Of a DNA stretch of 64,000 nt, positions 10,249 through 22,119 are shown piece after piece. The position numbers and the translations under genes were made by a program. Numbering within the stretch: position 1 is the stretch's first letter; each line of letters begins with the position of its first letter. This DNA comes from Galeruca laticollis (taxonomy: Eukaryota; Arthropoda; Insecta; Coleoptera; Chrysomelidae): the NCBI GenBank assembly GCA_963921935.1, contig OY998184.1, forward strand, positions 30,471,567-30,535,566, given 5' to 3'. The notes under the pieces are model-generated. The model did no database searches. It was given only the letters and a program-made list of their open reading frames with translations, and had not been told where the DNA came from.

Positions 10249-12245
10249 TATATATATATAACTAAAATAAATTGAAATAATCAGCAGCCACTATTGAATA
10301 TCATTAAAAGAAGTCTTATCTTCGAATATAAATGGCCCCTGTCTTAATTTTAATCGGAAAAACTAATGAAAATTAAGTGGAAATTCATACATAGTCTCTG
10401 TGCACTGTTTTAATTGTGGAATTTATATTGAAGAAATAAACTAGTCAGTTTATAAAATTTGGTGAAATATAGTTGTCTTACCTGCATGCTTATTAGTTCC
10501 TAAGAACATCCTGGTTTTTTCTCTCTAATAATTCTGATATTGTGGCAATTTTCTATTTTTTTTTGTTATGCATTTGTTTTGGTTAAATCATATAACTGAC
10601 AATTGAGATTTGAAACATCGACACGAGCGTTCACATGATGTGTTCGTTCGAAGTGTTTTCTATCTCTTTTATTTTGTTTAAGTAAGACAAGACTGAGAAC
10701 AGTTAGGAAACACGAAACGAGAAAGTTAAGAAGAAGAGAATGAGACTAGAGTACCCAGTACAATTTTGGAATTCTTAGGCATATGATCTTCGTTTATCCA
10801 AATATATTTCCATGTTATTTACAATAACTTAAGGTATGTTAGATTTTTTCCTCATTTACCATAGTAATTGTCACGGATAAATTATTAATTATTCATCTTG
10901 AATGGTACTTGCAATTCGAAATTTCACCTGTTGTTCAACTCATCTCTAGTAGTCTTAATCGATGCCTACCAGTATGTTCATTTAATTTTATTCATTATTG
11001 CCAACAGGTACGACAAAACTTGAGTTTTTGATAAATAATTTTTGATTCTGATTTTTCCATTGTAAGCTGGATAAACTGATTTAGCTATTTGGAAGACGTA
11101 TTACATGGCAAGCGACCGCTACGATTTTGGGAGATCTCACGTTTGAGGTTCTCATATTTGTGCAAGTTACTTATAATTTTTTTTGGTTTATTTTTGGATT
11201 TATCTGTATTGGAAGGGGATTTGTTTCGCGCAAAGTTATAAGAATATAGTCGGATTTAGTTCTGGAGAATTTAGAAGCCGCTATATAAACCGAAAGGGAT
11301 TTATTTTATGAGAATTCGCCGCAGGTTCATTTTAATATCGAACCAAGCGACTGCCTTATTCCAGCGTGGTTCGAACTGATATTGCATTGGTTCATAGGCT
11401 TAATTTGTCAGACAAAATAGTCCCCGTTTAGTCACCTGCTTCATGCAAGATTATTGAAGAGACAATTAGGACTAGATACTGGAATTTATTTGTTGACTGG
11501 ATCTCATACCAATACCATAGCAGCTAAGTACACTAGTTAAGACTACCTGTGATTTCACTACTCCATACTATTTTGACCATAATTTTCGACATTTTGTTCT
11601 GGGGAATTACGTTGGCTGGAACCCAACTTCAGTTCAGATACTGAATGCGCCCGCTTTTGAGAATTAGATAATAAATCCCGGATTCGACTATTCAGTTTGG
11701 CTGAAACCCAAACTAAACATGTACATTTTGTAATATTAGTAATTATTAGTATTAGGAAATATATAATTTTTTATGTTACTTTATTATGGGTATTAGGTAC
11801 AAAGAAGGGTGTCGAGTAAAAGGGTTGTAGATGAGAGTTGCCTTGAGCGTACCAATTCTCATAATATTTCAATTTATGTAGCTCACATACTGCTAGTTGT
11901 TATGCCCAAAATTATTCTATAGTAAAATCCATTCTTTCCCCACCTTATAAATTTTTTGAATGTGATATAAGTTCATTTAGTACTTTCAAACAATAAATTA
12001 CTAAAGCCCTACAAGTGGTACAATGAAAGAAACTAGTTGCCTTTATCGTACCAGGTGGCTCCTTGATCGTACCCTGTACAATTCATATGTGGTTAATAGC
12101 GTATGGAATAAATTACAAATAATAGACTTATAGAGAGTGAATTTTCATTTTTCAAAACATGAACAGTAAATATACAAATACTGTTGATATGAGGAGTTAT
12201 AATGAAAACTTGAGTTATAATGAAATTAAGATAAAGGCCTACTAT
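10249..12245. other. Intergenic, no recognisable gene
   Basis: AT-rich sequence with no long open frame, no clear inverted repeats and no domain I recognise. Some less AT-rich patches (about 11090-11420 and 11550-11720) could be old transposon remnants, but I cannot support a call. Confidence 0.4.
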
Positions 12246-13993
12246 TTATCTACATTTGACACACGTAAAGTGTTGAGGCCTGTCATTTTTTGCGATTCCT
12301 GTACAAGAATCATGCACCCACAAATTACAAATCTCACATTGAATCATATCTTCTACTAGGGTGGTTTCACACAAGAAAGAATACCATTCTTCAGGTTGCA
12401 CTTCTACCCTAACAGCAGATTGATTCGAAGAAGATGCGACGTTAACGATGGACCCAGAGGAAACTTTTGCTGATTTTCTACGAAATCCAAGGTTTTTATT
12501 CACGTTTTGTATCTCCTTTCCAATATATTTTTTTTTCATACAAATTTTCTTTGATGTGGGAACCCAATTTCTCTTTCAACGCTTTAACTTTCTCTTGGTT
12601 TAACTTAAGCTCCTTTTGTAACTCCAATTGGTTTTTGTATGGGCTGCTAGATGCTTTTTGTCCTACATTCCCAGACTTGGATTTTGACTTAGGTTTACGT
12701 GTAGGAGACAGTGTCTCAATTGGAACTGAAAGCTTTATACTTGCCGACTGCTGGCTATTATTGTATGCCATCATTTCAGTTGCTGAGTGATCAAGGTTTG
12801 CAATTTCTGGCTGCGAAATTAAGTTATTGTCTTTCTTCTTTCAGCACTCTGGATCAGTAGGCAAGCACAGTTGGATTAAACGCAAAGTCGCAGTCCTTAA
12901 ATACCGAACGATCAACCGGCCAAACTCCAGTAACTCCAAATCAATTGATTGCGTTCTCAATTGTAGCCGCTTTCGAGCAAGCCTCTGTAGACAACCCAGC
13001 CACCTGGTACTCCGTAACACACAGTCTGGGATTTGATCTTAGCCATTAATGTATAGTTTTGTTGAAGTTACTTTTCACTGAACTTTTATCGAGGGGTTGT
13101 AGTCGATGAGTAGTATGTCCAGGCAGCTGTAACATTATTACGCCATGTTCCCTGGCCATTTCAGTTATCTCTAGATTCTTCGAATGTGTAGTATGTTCAT
13201 CCAAAACGAGAATTACTTTTTTGTCAATGGTTGGTTTTTCTATTTCAATGGAATCCTAATCCACTTTTAAAATAGATCACTTGTTATGTAGCCAGTTTCA
13301 GAAACTTCCATAGGGAGCGTCCACTTTTAGCTCATTAGCCATTCGGATTTATTTAAATATTAACATGGACGATACAAAGTTCCCAGATGCACTGGTGCAA
13401 GCGTCAAACGTAGTGTTCACTCCACGCTCGCCACTAGACACTGAACCAATTTGTTTTTTCCCTTTCAGACCAAGTATCTTTTGACATTTATTTTGGACAA
13501 TACATAGACCTGATTCATCTACATTAAAAATTCTTGTCGCGTCAATCTGATTTTCATCCACGAGTTTCTCAAGGATATCAAAAAAACCATGAACATTCTC
13601 TTCATTGAATCCCTCAACCCGTGCCAGCGACGTTGCAGTGGGTTCTCGCAAACTGAGTTCTGAACCTTGAATCCATAATACCAATTTTCACCCGTTTATT
13701 GGGTTTGCTTATTAAAATTATGGGATATATGGTTTTGTTCAGTTATCTGGAATGGTAATTTCCTCACATCAGTTATTGTCAATCCAAACATTAGGCTTTC
13801 AAGACGTAAGATGTACTTATTCTACATCTTCCGGTAATGTGATTTGCTTCCCGATGATCTTGACTTCTCCATTAGCAGAAATATTTGTCTCCTTCAGATA
13901 GTGGTTAAAAGTAGGTTTAGGAATGTTATATATTCGGCAGCAATCGTTGAATCCCATATCTCTGTTCCGAAAAGAAATAAGAGCACGATGCAT
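12246..13993 (-). pseudogene. Tigger/pogo-like (DDE_1) transposase relic with C-terminal PHD finger
   Basis: Minus-strand transposase of the pogo/Tigger/Jerky type, in pieces. From the N-terminus: a psq-type helix-turn-helix near 13825-13993 (MHRALISFRNRDMG); a segment ESLMFGLTITDVRKL near 13770; then an open block 13349-13684 with TSLARVEGF, the first catalytic Asp in FNVDESGL and SVSSGERGVN. A further block near 13080-13260 carries LVLDEHTTHSKN and HTTHRLQPLD, the DDE_1 end motifs. The C-terminal part (12246-12774) is basic and ends in a PHD-like finger (MIQCEICNLWVHDSC, then CVKC), an arrangement common in insect Tigger-like proteins. Several stops and frameshifts make it inactive. I did not find its terminal inverted repeats. 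Confidence 0.85.
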
Positions 13994-14011
13994 ATAATCC
14001 GTGACCCGTCA

Positions 14012-14151
14012 GAATAGCCCAAGTCAAAATAGCCCCGACAAAACAGCTCCAAACAAAATAGCCTCGGAGAAAACAGCCCCGGACAAAACAGCCCCGAACA
14101 AAACAGCCCCGGACAAAATAGCCCCGGACAAAATAGCCCCGACAAAATAGC
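14012..14151. repeat. 15-bp minisatellite (agccccggacaaaac type)
   Basis: About nine imperfect tandem units of 15 bp, consensus AGCCCCGGACAAAAY, sitting just upstream of the Tigger-like N-terminus. Its GC content is well above that of the surroundings. Because the period is a multiple of three, it gives open frames of repeated Gly, Phe, Cys and Arg on the minus strand. I treat these as artefacts. Confidence 0.88.
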
Positions 14152-14867
14152 AATCAGGTAAATACCTGATTTCCTGAGTATTTATTTGAGGAATGTATAT
14201 GACAGTCGCTCGTCTAATTATATATTATACTTATATTTTATTCACAAACTATTTCTTATATTCCTCAGAAAATTTTTCAGAGCAAAAAATAGTAAATATT
14301 GTAGGTATAAGAAACGAAATTAATAAAAATAACAACTTAAAATTATTAGTTTAATTCTTAGCTGTAGAAATAATTCGTGTAAAAGTAAATAATACGGTCC
14401 ATGTCGTCTGTTATCGTTGGCAAGTTACCGATTTACAAAGCATCCAAAGGGATAATAGGCATTTAGGTAAAGGGATTTATGGAGTAATTTTCTTTTAAGT
14501 TGAAATGCATAATACTCAATTACTTGTCGATAGTTAAGCAGATAATTATAATAATAAGGGATTAGGGGGTATACCGGATTAGGGTTATGAGCTTTTACAA
14601 GAAGCGACCGTTCGTCACCTCGTTAACCGTAACCACTTTGATGACTTCCTTGGAAGATACTAGTCATAAATAGGTAGTTAAAAATTCTATAGAAATTGGA
14701 TTGGCTCGTGATTGGTTGATAATCAGGGATATAAAGGACCAACGATCACTGAATACCATCCATCGATGTATAAAGACAGTGAAAAAGCCAGTTTTAAAGT
14801 TATTCTGTAAGTAGCTGTTTAGCGGTAACGCTGTATTATTGAGTTAATCCAGTCCTGAAAAGTAGAA
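14152..14867. other. Spacer, no recognisable gene
   Basis: No supported coding frame. A T/A-rich part (14160-14400) is followed by mixed sequence, which may be the 5' side of the MULE fragment. I could not find a terminal inverted repeat. Confidence 0.4.
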
Positions 14868-15509
14868 ATGGTGAAGATTCTGACGCAAAAAGGCAAAGAT
14901 ATGCTTTTGAAAGATGGACATCGGTATCGGAAAGCCAGAGACAATCGCGACGGAAGCACATCTTGGAGGTGTGCATTGCCTGGGTGTAGGGGACGTCTGA
15001 AAATATTCAATGTGGACTGCCAAGTCGTAACACACCACAACCATGCTTCAGATCCAGCGATAAGTTAGGCTTTGAAGTGCACGTCCCAGATGAAACACCG
15101 AGCCCAAAGTACTATGGAGAAGCCCAGGCAAATTTATCAAGTCTGCTCTTGTGGAGTATCCCTGGAAGCAGCAGTGCAGCTTCCAACCTATACTGCTATC
15201 CAGAGAACAGTCGAACGCATCCGAAGAAGAACAAGTCATCCATGTCCAAATCCAAGAACTATTGCAGAGATAATAATTCCAATCCATCTCCAGACAACGA
15301 CGAGAAACGCAAACTTCGTTCTATGGGATTCAGGAGAAAATGATCCGGATCGGATATTCATGTTTGGCACCGAGGAAAATCTGACCATCTTGGAGAATAA
15401 TCAACACTGGTTCGTTGATGATACATTTAAAGTATCACCGGAATTACTTTTTCAGTTATTCACCGTGCATGCACGTATAGACAAGTGTAGTGCTCGCTTC
15501 CATGTATAG
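14868..15509 (+). pseudogene. MULE transposase fragment with FLYWCH finger
   Basis: The first block, MVKILTQKGKDMLL to HHNHASDP, is a FLYWCH zinc finger: WRCALPGCRGR with a terminal HNH pair. FLYWCH fingers are DNA-binding modules often fused to Mutator-like (MULE) transposases. After a stop at 15066 and a change of frame, the second block shows the start of the MULE catalytic domain: TAIQRTVERIRRRT, then HWFVDDTFKVSPEL with the first catalytic Asp, then LFTVHA. The C-terminal two thirds of the transposase are absent. The break points lie just before the long-TIR element that follows, so that insertion or a deletion may have removed the rest. Confidence 0.82.
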
Positions 15510-15729
15510 AATGATCCTATAAACCGATATTCCATGTAACTGATTTCTGTTAAACGAAACTTGACCCCTTTACTACAGAAATTAATAGTAAAATACACTA
15601 CCCTTGTCACTAAACTAGATTTCTTAATTCGATAGCTAGGTACCTGCCAAATTGTTTGCCGCAATTTCCAATAGGAATAAAATTCGGTGGCGCTCTGATA
15701 TTACAATAATTTGGTGCTCAAAAAGGGGG
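15510..15729. other. Junction between MULE fragment and long-TIR element
   Basis: About 220 bases of non-coding sequence. No further MULE coding similarity is visible past 15509. Confidence 0.4.
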
Positions 15730-16035
15730 TTACCTGGAAAGTTTTCCGGGAGTTTTGAAAATTGGTAATTTTATAGATTTCGACGTGCTCTTTTCGAATT
15801 TTCACTTTGCCACCTCGTATCTTAGCCGCTCGCGCCGCAATATTGAAAAAATGGCGATCAAATACAGTATTTTGAGAATAACTCCGTTCCAACTCATTTT
15901 ACGATAAAAATAGCTATGTAATAAATTAAACAAGTGAAAATTTCCTATAATTTATATAGTAACGGTTTTTTTTGTAAAATCAATAGTTTCAACGTACGAG
16001 AGCCGCAAACCAAGGCACGTCTACACCAACACGCG
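15730..16035 (+). repeat. Left terminal inverted repeat
   Basis: About 306 bp, inverted relative to 17657-17960. The shared inner edge is near ccaacacgcgttg (left) and its counterpart caaaacgcgtgttgg (right). Confidence 0.85.
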
Positions 16036-16261
16036 TTGTTCGTATATAGTAACGAAAAATATTTCACTAAGTGTTGAAAACGTGGTCTACTACTGCCTAT
16101 AAGGTTCATCGCAGGTATTGAGGGACACGTCACCTTGGCGCCGGTTATCCCCCCCCCCTCCGCTCCATTATACGGAACATCTGCCGACCGAGCTCAAATA
16201 TTCTGCCTAAGTCATCAGTACAAGTTTAACGTTCTACAGTGTCGTTCGCATTTTCAGTGCC

Positions 16262-17591
16262 ATGGCTTCGAAGGACATGAACTGTTTCATTTGTGAAAAT
16301 TAATTATAAGGAAGTGAGGTGATTGAAGTGAAGGAAATAGGATTGGAGACTTTTCGTAAGTCAAGTATTCGAAGAAAGGATAACAAGGGTAAACTTTTGG
16401 AGAGACTGAAATCGATAGTCGTTCACGATGCGTGTCGAAAACGATATAATAATGAGAAATTAATCTCTGCTTCTTTGCGTAGAGGAAGCGATGTCGCGAC
16501 TTCTCATGCGAAACTGCGATCCACTACCCCAACATTCTCATTCAGAGATCATTGTTTTTTGTGCAGTGCTGAAATAACACCAAAGTTTATAACGAAACAA
16601 AAACAGGCGCGTTTGCGCGATCGTAATATTGTGTATAGCTGGCGTAAATTATCGATGAAAGAGACCATTTAAGAACTTGCTAGAGCTCGTAATGATGATT
16701 GGGGTGGAACGATTGTTGAGCGTCTCGAGCATGTTTATGATTAGGTCACTGTCAATGTACAATATCCATAATTCGTGCATGAAAAAATTGTACCAAGCAC
16801 CTCCAAATGGAGAAATCAAAAAAACAGGTCCGTATGCAAACGAGATCGAAACTGCAATGCAGTTCATTTACTCTTATCTCGAGCAGAATTCTGAAGAGTG
16901 TCCATTTTCTATCGACGAACTGATGGCCAGAACTGAAGGTGATTACCGCCCGCACATGAAAACAGTGAAAGCGTAACTTCTGAAAAAATATGGTGACGAT
17001 ATTTTGATTGCCTTCACTGCCAATAAGGCTCCTGTGGTTTGTTTCCGAAACACAGGGTACAAGTTACTGACAGAAGCCTGGTACGATCAAAAAATAGATA
17101 ACAAGGCTGACGAACGTCTGCGTATTGTAAAAACAGCAGCAGCAATCGTTTTAGAGGATATTCGCTCCACGGTCTACGAGACAAAACAATATCCTCCAAC
17201 AGATATTTTTTTTCTAAAAATTGAGTCAGATATACCTGAAACTTTACGCGTTTTCTTGAATAATGTAATCCTTAAGAACAAACGTGCGTCGCTTGAGAAA
17301 TGGAAGAAACAGAGCATTGCTCTCGCACATTCTATAATTGCCGCAGCAAGGCCGAAATCTTTCGTTCCACTACAAGATGGCGATGAGGAGGAAAAAACAG
17401 ATTCTATTCTCGAGGAAACGTATGATAAAATCGAGGAACAAGAGGACTACAACGGAGCTGATGATTCCATCGCAGATGACGTGGAAGAAATTTCTATTTG
17501 TGACATTTCGCTCAGTACCGAAGACGATGAACTTTCAGAACCGGGTCCATCAAAAACAGCGAAGCGAAGGAGAATGCGCTTAATTTTCTAA
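16262..17591 (+). pseudogene. Decayed protein of the long-TIR transposon
   Basis: Starts at MASKDMNCFICEN, with a Cys pair, then a stop and VIEVKEIGLETFRKSSIRR, leading into VHDACRKRYNN, which gives a C2HC-like N-terminal pattern. A second Cys motif (HCFLCSAEI) follows. Frameshifts near 16672 and an in-frame TAA at 16974 precede a longer open part: LLKKYGDDILIAFTANKAPVVCF, an ESDIPETLRVFLNN segment, RPKSFVPLQ, then an acidic tail (DGDEEEKTD ... DDELSEPGPSK) ending in basic residues. I have seen similar uncharacterised proteins in arthropod genomes but do not know the superfamily. The jump from RPKSFVPLQ straight to the acidic tail suggests that a catalytic core is missing. Function is not assigned. 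Confidence 0.65.
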
Positions 17592-17656
17592 TAGTGCATT
17601 ACAAAAAAACGCGCCACTCACTCTACCTCATGGTGGTGTGGAAATGAGTTATTTGG

Positions 17657-17960
17657 CCAAAACGCGTGTTGGAGTGGACTTTGCGGCTCTCGTATGCTGA
17701 AACTATTGATTTCACAAAAAAAAACGGTTACTACATAAATTGTAGGGAATTTTCTCTAGTTTAATTTATTACATAACTATTTTCATCGTTAAATGAAATG
17801 GAACGGAGTTTTTCTCAAAAAACTGTATTTGAGCGCCATTTTTCCAATATGGCGGAGCGAGCGGCAAAGATACGAGGTGGCAAAGTGAAAATTCGAAAAG
17901 AGCACGTCGAAATCTATAAAATCACCAATTTTCAAAACTCCCGGAAAACTTGCCAGGTAA
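17657..17960 (-). repeat. Right terminal inverted repeat
   Basis: Inverted partner of 15730-16035. A short plus-strand frame starting MERSFSQKTVFERHF lies in it and has a mirror frame in the left arm. I regard both as non-coding repeat sequence. Confidence 0.85.
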
Positions 17961-18295
17961 AACTAACAAGTGACTGTACTATGAATTAAATAGTGACTTT
18001 AAGCAAACCGAGAGAATTTGCACCTACTCCTGAGAGTAGTACCTATCACCTATCGCTTTGAATATTTATTTTATTAAGTTGGGCATTCCAACGACTTCGG
18101 TCTTTTACAAAAGCACACTCAAAGGTTAGTCAATTGTTGTAGCGAGGACACGTAACAGCGTAAGTATATTATTTCGAAAGGAGACTACTTTGAAGGCGAT
18201 ATCCTGAATTTGAATTACCAATAAAAAGTTTGTACTGCGTTCAGTGATTTCTGACAACTTGCTAACATATGAAAAGCTTTCCTTCATCATACCCT
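17961..18295. other. Spacer between two elements
   Basis: About 335 bases, no gene or repeat recognised. Confidence 0.4.
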
Positions 18296-19910
18296 GTAGT
18301 CGAGGCGATGAAGCATTATGTTAGGAAATCTTTTAGTACAACACGGATCGGAATGCGGTTTTTTGCATTCGCTTCCAAAAATTATTTATACCATTCCTAC
18401 CTACTTTCTACCTATTACAAACCGGAAGTTGCATTGCTGCAGCCGAAAATGCATTCAAAAAATGCATTTTCGAGAGGCCTTTTGGAAAATTTCATAACGT
18501 TGTAAATGAGAGTCAGAAGTGGCCCAATATAAGTATCAAGGGGTTTTTGAGGTCGCTGATCACGATTATGATATTCAAATTGACCCCCCGAACACCTGTA
18601 GCTCGGGAACGCCGACGAACGTCATGTCCGTCGGACTATCCCGAACTTCATGCGAGGAAGGAGAGAAGCTCGGCACCCGGGGGTTTTTTGGGTCGCTGAA
18701 TTCAAATCTGCTATCGGTGAACACTCCACGGACACCTGGTGCACCCTAACCTGGACCCGGACGCCATCTTCGAGAATTTTCCTGGAAATATCGACAAAAA
18801 CGAAGCGAAAATCGTTATGGGTCCGTTTTGTGTGCGCTGAATCTGAATTTCATGTGGAAAACGACCCCCTGAACACCTGGTGCGCCCAAACCTGGCCCTG
18901 AATGTCATCCCCGAGGGTTTTCCAGACTCAATCAAATAAGACGAACCGAAAACCATTACGGGGGGTTTTTTGGGTCGCTTAATTCAAATATGGCACCGGC
19001 GAACACCCCACGGACACCTGGTGCGCTCTAACCTGGGCGCGGATGTCATCTTCGAGAATTTTCCTGAAAATATCGACAAAAACGAAGCGAAAATGGTTAT
19101 GGGGGTCGTTTTACACAGGAAATTCAGATTCAGCGCACACAAAGATGACATCCGCGTCCAGGTTAGGGCACACCAGGTATCCGTGGGGTGTTCGCCGGTG
19201 CCATATTTGAATTCAGCGACCCAAAAAATCCCCCGTAGGGGTTTTCGGTTCGTCTGCTTCAATTGTGTCTGGAAAACCCTCGGGGATGACTTTCAGGGAC
19301 AGGTTTGGGCGCACCAGGTGTTTGGGGGGTCGTTTTCCAAATGAAATTCAGATTCAGCGCACACAAACGGCCCCATAACGATTTTCGCTTTGTTTTTGTC
19401 GATATTTCCAGGAAAATTCTCGAAGATGGCGTCCGCGTCCAGGTTGGGGCGCACCAGGTGTCCGTGGGGTGTTCGCCGATGGCATATTTGAATTTAGCGA
19501 CCCAAAAAACCCCCGGGTGCCGAGTTTCTCTCCTTCCTCGCATGAAGTTCGGGATAGTCCCGCGGAGATGATGTTCGGCGGCGTTCCTGAGCTCCATGTG
19601 TTCGGGTGGTCAATTTGAACATCATAATCGTGATCAGCGACCTTAAAAACCCCTGTGTACCCAAATTGGGCCAATTATGACCCTTAATTACAAAGTTATG
19701 AAATTTTCCAAAATGCCTCTCAAAAAATGCATTTTTTGAATGCATTTTTGGCTGCAGCAATGGAACTTCCGGTTTGTAATAGGTAGAAAGTAGGTAGGAA
19801 TGCTATAAATAATCTTTGAAAGCGAATGCAATAAACCGCGGTCCGATCCGTGCTGTACTAAAAGATTTCCTATCCTTGGCCTTTTTAGTGCTTCATCGCC
19901 TCGTCTACTG
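18296..19910. mobile_element. GC-rich foldback (palindromic) element, ~1.6 kb
   Basis: The two halves are inverted copies. The left arm starts tagtcgaggcgatgaagca (18296) and the right arm ends with its complement (to 19910). The arms run inwards for about 750 bp each to a loop near 19045-19145. Each arm carries inner repeats: blocks with CCACGGACACCTGGTGC and gagaattttcctggaaatatcgac occur twice per arm (about 18720-18810 and 18990-19085 on the left). Base composition is much richer in GC than the flanks. The same open frame (GVFEVADHDYDIQID on the left, GVFKVADHDYDVQID on the right) appears on opposite strands because of the palindrome. I see no transposase. It may be a foldback or a MITE with very long TIRs. 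Confidence 0.85.
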
Positions 19911-20894
19911 GTAACTTTTTGTACTACATTTTTTATACATCTGTATATCCTTGTCCATCTCGTTGAATGAACACAGGTTCCTAATTGAATACTCATTTAA
20001 ACTCTGACAGGCGTTCAAGTCTTGAATTTGTTCATTAAAATGGCATAAAACTTCCAGGACTCGACTTATACTCTTTCTAAAGACCCACATAAATTCAAAA
20101 ATTTGCATAAAAAAGCATAAGTCTATCGCAGCGAAGTTCCTGACTAGAGTATAATAAGGAGAAGAAGTAAAAGCAAGGAAAACTTTATATATGATCCCAA
20201 TCGATTTAAGCGTCTTTCGTTGTTTTAACCGGAAAAGTAGAGAATTATATATTGAAACCTTATGCGAATGTATTATAATATCAATACTTGTGAGAACTCT
20301 TTTTTCATGATTCAACGTTGAGTTTGCTTTATTAATAATAATATATCCAAACATAAATTTGCATTTCAATGTTCACTATTAGTAAACAACACAAAAAAAA
20401 TCAAGTTGACTACTTCAATTATTAATTGATTTGGACCAGATTAGACAGAAATAAATTGGTAACGTAAACAACAATGGTATTTGATTTAACTCCTTATGCA
20501 AGTTATCTCAGGGCACATTCTTCAACGAATATGGAGATCAAAAGTAAACATAAAAGCAGCTTCTTCCACCAAATATTAGTCTATAATTATGATGTTCACA
20601 ACACAAGCTACTAATTAAAATCTTGCATAAAGAAATAATTATGAAGGATGGATAACAGTTGATTGCAAATTTTAGCTTCTGTTAAAGCTGCGTACATTGC
20701 CTTTGGGTGTTGGAGTACAAGAAAATTTTGAGACGAATATAAGTGGAGGGGAATCTACAAATAACTAGTAACTTTCAGGGATATTATATTTACTATAGTT
20801 TTTGAATAAATTTTTAACCAATTCCGGTATATAATATAACTAATATTATAAATTTTTATTGGTATAAAATTATTTGATGTATGCATTAATAAGA
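19911..20894. other. Spacer, no recognisable gene
   Basis: A minus-strand open stretch of 154 codons (19905-20369) contains FAAIDLCFFMQIFEF and FNEQIQDLNAC. It does not match any family I know and overlaps the end of the foldback, so I do not call it a gene. The remainder is AT-rich. Confidence 0.4.
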
Positions 20895-20995
20895 ATACAA
20901 TGTATATATAAATAAATTTTACAGAAAAAACCAAATAAGACATTGGTTCACAACGAAAATATACGATTTGAAAACCAAAAAAAAAATTATTAAAC

Positions 20996-22110
20996 TTAAA
21001 GGTGGGACTTTGTATCATCTTGTTCATAGAAGAGAACATATGCTTCTCCACTGACTAAATATTTCCACGATATTAATAGCACCCTTGAATCGTTAGATTC
21101 GTGCCACTGTCCCATGTAGGGATGTCGGCAATACGTTGTGTAGTGACCATTGTAAGTGGTTCCACTGTGATTTAATAAAGCGTAGAGGTTGTACATACAA
21201 GGTGCCACATTATCAGCCTCGTAATGGCTCATATCAAGCCTTTCTATTGGAAAATCTATTGCAACATTTTCCACTAAATCTTTCTGTTTGCGAAAAGCGC
21301 TTCAGGTGAATAACCAATATTTTCGGAAATTTATGACTTGAGAATGATTTAGTGCATCGTCTTTGTTCCTTACATTTCGAAGATGTTGGTTTCTCATCAC
21401 CGTCGAGTATTTCTTCTCTTGTAAACGAATCTAAACATTGTGGAAGTCGTAATTGATCTATTCTCTGGATATGGAAAGAGATAAATCCCAAAAGGGATCG
21501 TAGGTAACTGAAAAGTGACCACAGTGTGTGCACTTGAGTGTTGATTTTAATTGACCGACAAAGTTATCCACAATTTTGTAGTTATCCATTCTCGGATGTC
21601 TCAACCAAGATTCTTGTGCTTTCTCAATGTCACTAAGTTTGTTATCAATTTCTGTTAATATGGGCTTTGGTTTTTCATATACCTGGTTGGCATCTTCGTG
21701 AAGGTAACGAAGAAACTCCTGTGCATCATGTTGAGTGTATATCATGAACCTTGAAGTAAATCGCTGAATCTGACTTTTCAATGATACTGTATTAACCACT
21801 CTGCCTGAACCGTCTTGAGACCAATGCTTTTGAAAAACTTAAGCAAATGCTTTAATTAGTGCTTCTTTCATGCTAGATATGTTTATGTTAATATCTCTTA
21901 TGTATGCGTCTTTATTTAAATATTCTAATAGCCACCTTTTGTTTGATAGACATTTGATAATACTATTCATGAAACATGTGTTACCAATATTTTTAAGGTT
22001 TTTGAGACCAAAAGATTTTTGGGGAATACCCTTTATGGATCTGATTGTGGAGGTATTGTTAAGAGCTCTTTCGCAAATACTATCATTGTCCCAATAATCT
22101 CGGATTCTAT
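20996..22110 (-). pseudogene. USP-type deubiquitinase domain (copy 1), broken
   Basis: Peptidase C19 (USP) domain, closest by eye to the Usp2/USP21 type. The Cys box NIGNTCFMNSII is intact (catalytic Cys codon 21974-21976). A QHDAQEFL segment, one clear zinc-binding CxxC pair (CTHCGHF; the second reads SSKC, so one Cys is lost), the His box (TYNGHYTTYCRH) and the following ESNDSRV are all present. The frame breaks near 21840 (in-frame stop after AFA), near 21470 (frame change), and near 21270 where the sequence equivalent to SAKLNDSIDFPIE in copy 2 is altered. USPs remove ubiquitin from target proteins. Here the domain is intronless and ends about 100 bases before the 3' end of the retroelement. 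Confidence 0.88.
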
Positions 22111-22119
22111 CATTGTCTT

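Larger units (their letters stand above)
15730..17960. mobile_element. DNA transposon with ~300-bp terminal inverted repeats, superfamily not recognised
   Basis: The left end (TTACCTGGaaagttttccgg...) and right end (...ccggaaaacttgCCAGGTAA) are inverted copies. The match runs from 15730 to about 16035 and from about 17657 to 17960, with modest divergence and short indels. Both arms include the segment with ATGGCG and gcaaagtgaaaattcgaaaag. Between the arms is one decayed coding region (16262-17591). I see no clear target-site duplication. The length (2.2 kb) and the apparent lack of a transposase core suggest an internally deleted, non-autonomous derivative. Confidence 0.85.

Noticed and set aside
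14012..14151. CRISPR-like array
   Set aside because: Short 15-bp units without unique spacers in eukaryotic DNA: a minisatellite.
13894..14153. Cys/Gly/Phe-rich repeat protein
   Set aside because: It is the 15-bp minisatellite read in frame. There is no start context and no conservation.
18519..19674. Paired proteins on opposite strands in the GC-rich foldback (VADHDYDIQID / VADHDYDVQID)
   Set aside because: They are the two arms of one palindrome. Their length differs, neither has a domain, and the repeat structure alone explains them.
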